Assembly: GCF_016773205.1 (NCBI RefSeq) | Contig: NZ_JAETWB010000019.1 | Coordinates: 1 to 64,000 of the forward strand | Source of the DNA: Belnapia arida | GTDB lineage: Bacteria > Pseudomonadota > Alphaproteobacteria > Acetobacterales > Acetobacteraceae | Direction of reading: 5' to 3' | DNA: 64,000 bases | Shown: piece by piece, positions 61,260-64,000 of the stretch | Numbering within the stretch: position 1 is the first letter of the stretch | How the letters are laid out: the number at the start of each line of letters is the position of its first letter | The notes under the pieces: model-generated | The model's input: the letters and a program-made list of their open reading frames with translations, nothing else | What the model was told of the DNA's origin: nothing | Database searches by the model: none | Made by a program: the position numbers and the translations under genes

Positions 61260-63413
61260 ATGCCCCAACTGCTGATCGAGCTCTTCTCCGAGGAAATCCC
61301 GGCCCGCATGCAGGCCCGGGCCGCGGAGGATTTCGCCCGCCTGCTCCAGGCCGAACTGCGCCCGCTGATGCCGGAGCAGCCCCGCCCGCTCTCCGGCCCC
61401 CGCCGCATCGCCCTGGTCGGCGACCTGGCCACCCGCGCCGAGACGCCGGGCAAGGAGGAGCGCGGCCCCCGCCGCAACGCCCCACCCCAGGCGCTGGAGG
61501 GGTTCCTCCGCAAGCACAACGCCACCCGTGAGCAGCTCAAGGAGGAGGGCGAGTTCTGGGTCCTCGCCAAGCCCGGCGAGGTGACGCTGGCCGAGGACCT
61601 GCTCGCCCGCGCCGTCCCCGCCGTGCTGCGCGCCTTCCCCTGGCCGAAATCCATGCGCTGGGGCAGCAGCGACTTCGCCTGGGTGCGCCCCCTGCAACGC
61701 GTCCTCTGCCTGTTCGACGGCCGCCCCGTCCGCTTCGCCCTCGCCCATGGCGAGGACCAGGTCCACGGCATCGTGGCCGCCGACCTGACGGAGGGGCACC
61801 GCATCCTCGCCGGCACCGAGCCCCTCGCCGTCGCCTCCTTCGCCGAGTACGAGGAGGGGCTGCGCCGGCGCTTCGTCATCGCCGATGCGGCGGAGCGGGA
61901 GCGTATGATCGAGAGTGGCATCGCTGACCTCGCGGCGCGGGAGGGGCTGGAGGTCGTCCCCGACCGCGGCCTGCTCGCCGAGGTGTCCGGGCTGGTCGAA
62001 TGGCCGGTGCCGCTGCTCGGCTCCATCGACGCCGCCTTCATGGACCTCCCCCCCGAGGTGATGCGCACCACCATGCGGGTGAACCAGCGCTATTTTGCGC
62101 TGCGCCACCCAGACGGAAGCCCCGCCCCGCGCTTCGCCCTGGTCGCCAACATCATCCCCGAGGATGGCGGCGCCGCGATTATTGCGGGCAATGAGCGCGT
62201 GCTGCGCGCCCGCCTCGCCGATGCCCGCTTCTTCCGCGACCAGGACCGCAAGCAGCGGCTGGAAGAGTTCCTCCCCAAGCTGGAAAGCGTCGTCTTCCAC
62301 GCCAGGCTCGGCACCCAGGGCGAGCGGGTGCGGCGGCTGGAGCGGCTGACCGGGCTGATCGCCCCCCATGTCGGTGCCGACCCGGCGCTGGCGGCGCGCG
62401 CCGGCAAGCTGGCCAAGGCCGACCTGGCGACCGGCATGGTCGGCGAGTTCCCCGAAGTCCAGGGCATCATGGGCCGCTACTACGCCCTGGCCGATGGCGA
62501 GGACCCGCGCATCGCCGAGGCGATCGGCGCGCATTACCGGCCGCTCGGCCCGGGGGATGCGGTGCCGGCGGAGCCGGTGGCGGTCGCGGTGGCGCTGGCA
62601 GACAAGCTTGATCAGCTCGTCGGCTTCTTCGCTGCAGGCGAGAAGCCGACCGGCTCGGGCGACCCCTTCGCCCTCCGCCGCGCTGCCCTCGGCGTCATCC
62701 GCATGATTCGGGAAGGCGGCCTGCGGATCGGCCTCGCCGGGCTGATCGGCGAGGCCTTCTTCGGCTATCCGCAGGCCACCGGCACCACTTCCAACCCGGA
62801 ATTCGGCATGGATGTCGCCACGGAGAAGCTGAAGGCCGGCTGGCAGCCACCGGCCAAGTCCGAGCACCCGCCGATGGTCGCCGCCTTCGCCGCCGGCCTC
62901 CTCGACTTCCTGACCGATCGCCTCCGGGTCCAGCTCCGCAGCGAAGGCGCCCGCCACGACCTCGTCGCCGCCATCTTCGGCGCGACGCCGGATGACGACC
63001 TCGTGCGCCTCCTGGCCCGCGCCGCCGCGCTCGAGACCATGTTGGCGACGCCGGACGGCGCTAACCTCCTCGCCGCCTACAAGCGCGCCGCCAACATCCT
63101 CCGCATCGAGACGCGGAAGGACGGCCCGCATGACGGCCCGGTTGACCCGAGCCTGCTCGTCCTCCCCGCCGAGGCCGCACTCGCCGGGGCGGTCGAGGCC
63201 CGCGCCGCCGAGGTCGCGACCGCTCTGGCGCGGGAGGACTTCCTCACCGCCATGGGGGCACTCGCCGCTCTCCGCGCCCCGCTCGACGCCTTCTTTGAAT
63301 CCGTGGTTGTGAACGACCCGGATGCGCAACTGCGCGCCAACCGCTTGCGTTTGCTCAGCCATCTCTGCGCCGCCATGGCGGTGGTCGCGGACTTCTCAAA
63401 AATCGAAGGTTGA
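61260..63413 (+). CDS. glyS: Glycyl-tRNA synthetase beta subunit
   Basis: The 717-residue subunit starts MPQLLIELFSEEIPARMQAR and has GPRRIALVGDLATRAE, LPKSMRWG-type FPWPKSMRWGSSDFAWVRPL, the HD-domain region GIMGRYYALADGE, and DPFALRRAALGVIRMI. It contributes tRNA binding to the synthetase. It follows glyQ by 71 bases. Confidence 0.97.
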   Translation: MPQLLIELFSEEIPARMQARAAEDFARLLQAELRPLMPEQPRPLSGPRRIALVGDLATRAETPGKEERGPRRNAPPQALEGFLRKHNATREQLKEEGEFWVLAKPGEVTLAEDLLARAVPAVLRAFPWPKSMRWGSSDFAWVRPLQRVLCLFDGRPVRFALAHGEDQVHGIVAADLTEGHRILAGTEPLAVASFAEYEEGLRRRFVIADAAERERMIESGIADLAAREGLEVVPDRGLLAEVSGLVEWPVPLLGSIDAAFMDLPPEVMRTTMRVNQRYFALRHPDGSPAPRFALVANIIPEDGGAAIIAGNERVLRARLADARFFRDQDRKQRLEEFLPKLESVVFHARLGTQGERVRRLERLTGLIAPHVGADPALAARAGKLAKADLATGMVGEFPEVQGIMGRYYALADGEDPRIAEAIGAHYRPLGPGDAVPAEPVAVAVALADKLDQLVGFFAAGEKPTGSGDPFALRRAALGVIRMIREGGLRIGLAGLIGEAFFGYPQATGTTSNPEFGMDVATEKLKAGWQPPAKSEHPPMVAAFAAGLLDFLTDRLRVQLRSEGARHDLVAAIFGATPDDDLVRLLARAAALETMLATPDGANLLAAYKRAANILRIETRKDGPHDGPVDPSLLVLPAEAALAGAVEARAAEVATALAREDFLTAMGALAALRAPLDAFFESVVVNDPDAQLRANRLRLLSHLCAAMAVVADFSKIEG

Positions 63414-63487
63414 ATTGACGCCGGAATGGCACACTCTGCGCCACAACCGGCGTTTGCGTCGCCCTCGTCAACACAAGGAACTCGCCC

Positions 63488-64000
63488 GTGAGCAAGTGGG
63501 TCTACAGCTTCGGTGCCGGCCATAACGAAGGCAAGGCCGAGATGCGCAACCTGCTGGGCGGTAAGGGCGCCAACCTGGCCGAGATGGCCAGCATCGGCCT
63601 GCCCGTCCCGCCCGGTTTCACCATCACCACCGAGGTCTGCACCTACTACTACGACAACGGCAAGCAGTACCCGCCGGAGCTGAAGGACCAGGTCGCCGCC
63701 GCCCTCGCCCGCGTCGAGGAAGCCGTCGGCGTTCGCTTCGGCGACCACCGCAAGCCGTTGCTCGTCTCCGTCCGCTCCGGCGCCCGCGTCTCCATGCCGG
63801 GGATGATGGATACGGTGTTGAACCTCGGCCTGAACGACGAGACGGTGGACGGCCTCGCCGCCGCCTCCGGCGACCCGCGCTTCGCCTGGGACAGCTACCG
63901 CCGCTTCATCCAGATGTTCGGCAGCGTCGTGCTCGGCGTCGACCATCACCGCTTCGAGGAGATCATCGAGGAGGTGAAGCTCGCCCGCGACGTCCATGAG
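63488..64000 (+). CDS. ppdK: Pyruvate phosphate dikinase, N-terminal part (cut by window end)
   Basis: GTG at 63488, with AAGGAA upstream, opens a frame with [40 protein letters not shown] and [20 protein letters not shown], the nucleotide-binding start of PPDK. The frame is open to the last base. The enzyme interconverts pyruvate and phosphoenolpyruvate with ATP and phosphate. Only about 171 residues are visible. Confidence 0.93.
   Translation, partial: MSKWVYSFGAGHNEGKAEMRNLLGGKGANLAEMASIGLPVPPGFTITTEVCTYYYDNGKQYPPELKDQVAAALARVEEAVGVRFGDHRKPLLVSVRSGARVSMPGMMDTVLNLGLNDETVDGLAAASGDPRFAWDSYRRFIQMFGSVVLGVDHHRFEEIIEEVKLARDVHE

Noticed and set aside
61230-63362. 710-codon minus-strand frame
   Set aside because: Antisense to glyS; no motif.
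63414-63487. Sigma-54 promoter before ppdK (TGGCAC...)
   Set aside because: TGGCAC is present near 63427 but the matching TTGC element is missing at the required spacing.

Overview
The window looks like a chromosomal segment of a high-GC alphaproteobacterium, most likely Acetobacteraceae (Roseomonas-like). The grounds are the very high GC content, an alpha2beta2 glycyl-tRNA synthetase, an EipB (DUF1849) gene, a UPF0262 gene, a System I cytochrome c maturation operon, and several orphan periplasmic binding proteins. This placement is inferred from gene content and has not been tested by phylogeny.

Positions 1-10124 are an accessory region of different character. It holds a decayed DUF4209 gene, a CoiA-like nuclease candidate, two tandem paralogous small acidic proteins on the minus strand, an unrecognised 312-residue protein, and a tightly coupled cassette of Dda/RecD-like SF1 helicase, primase-polymerase-like protein and DUF927 ATPase. 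The cassette ends at a strong intrinsic terminator. After it comes an AT-richer noncoding stretch with repeated, inverted copies of GGGACAAAA, which resembles a replication origin or operator array. A tRNA-Gly(CCC) gene with a near-consensus promoter follows. No integrase, transposase or relaxase is visible. I read this as the end of an integrated replicon or satellite-like element whose remainder lies to the left.

From 10.1 kb on the content is chromosomal. There is a repeat-bearing Pro/Ala-rich protein and an orphan Bug-type binding protein, then ccmC-D-E-F-G-H-I (minus strand, each gene overlapping the next by ATGA) with a KpsC-like glycosyltransferase coupled to its end. Next come a divergent tryptophan dioxygenase / kynureninase-like pair around a 14-bp palindrome, pyrD, a HAD hydrolase, a peptide-type binding protein, an amidase, and a pyridoxamine-oxidase-like gene divergent from a MocR regulator.

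The stretch from 31 to 47 kb carries two Bcr/CflA exporters, YqgE, a peroxiredoxin, an MFS transporter with a metallo-hydrolase, a deoxyribosyltransferase and nucleotidase pair, RNase D divergent from aspS, eipB, a second peptide-type binding protein, and a TonB-dependent receptor with a Zur-like palindrome just upstream. The stretch from 47 to 64 kb carries an Asp/Glu-racemase-type enzyme, a rhodanese, a DUF3237 protein, a diheme cytochrome c, a complete polar amino acid ABC importer, an OprP-type porin, mtnA, UPF0262 and DUF983 genes, a DUF892 ferritin-like protein, an SDR plus hydantoin-racemase-type pair, an S49 peptidase, glyQ, glyS and the start of ppdK (cut by the window edge).
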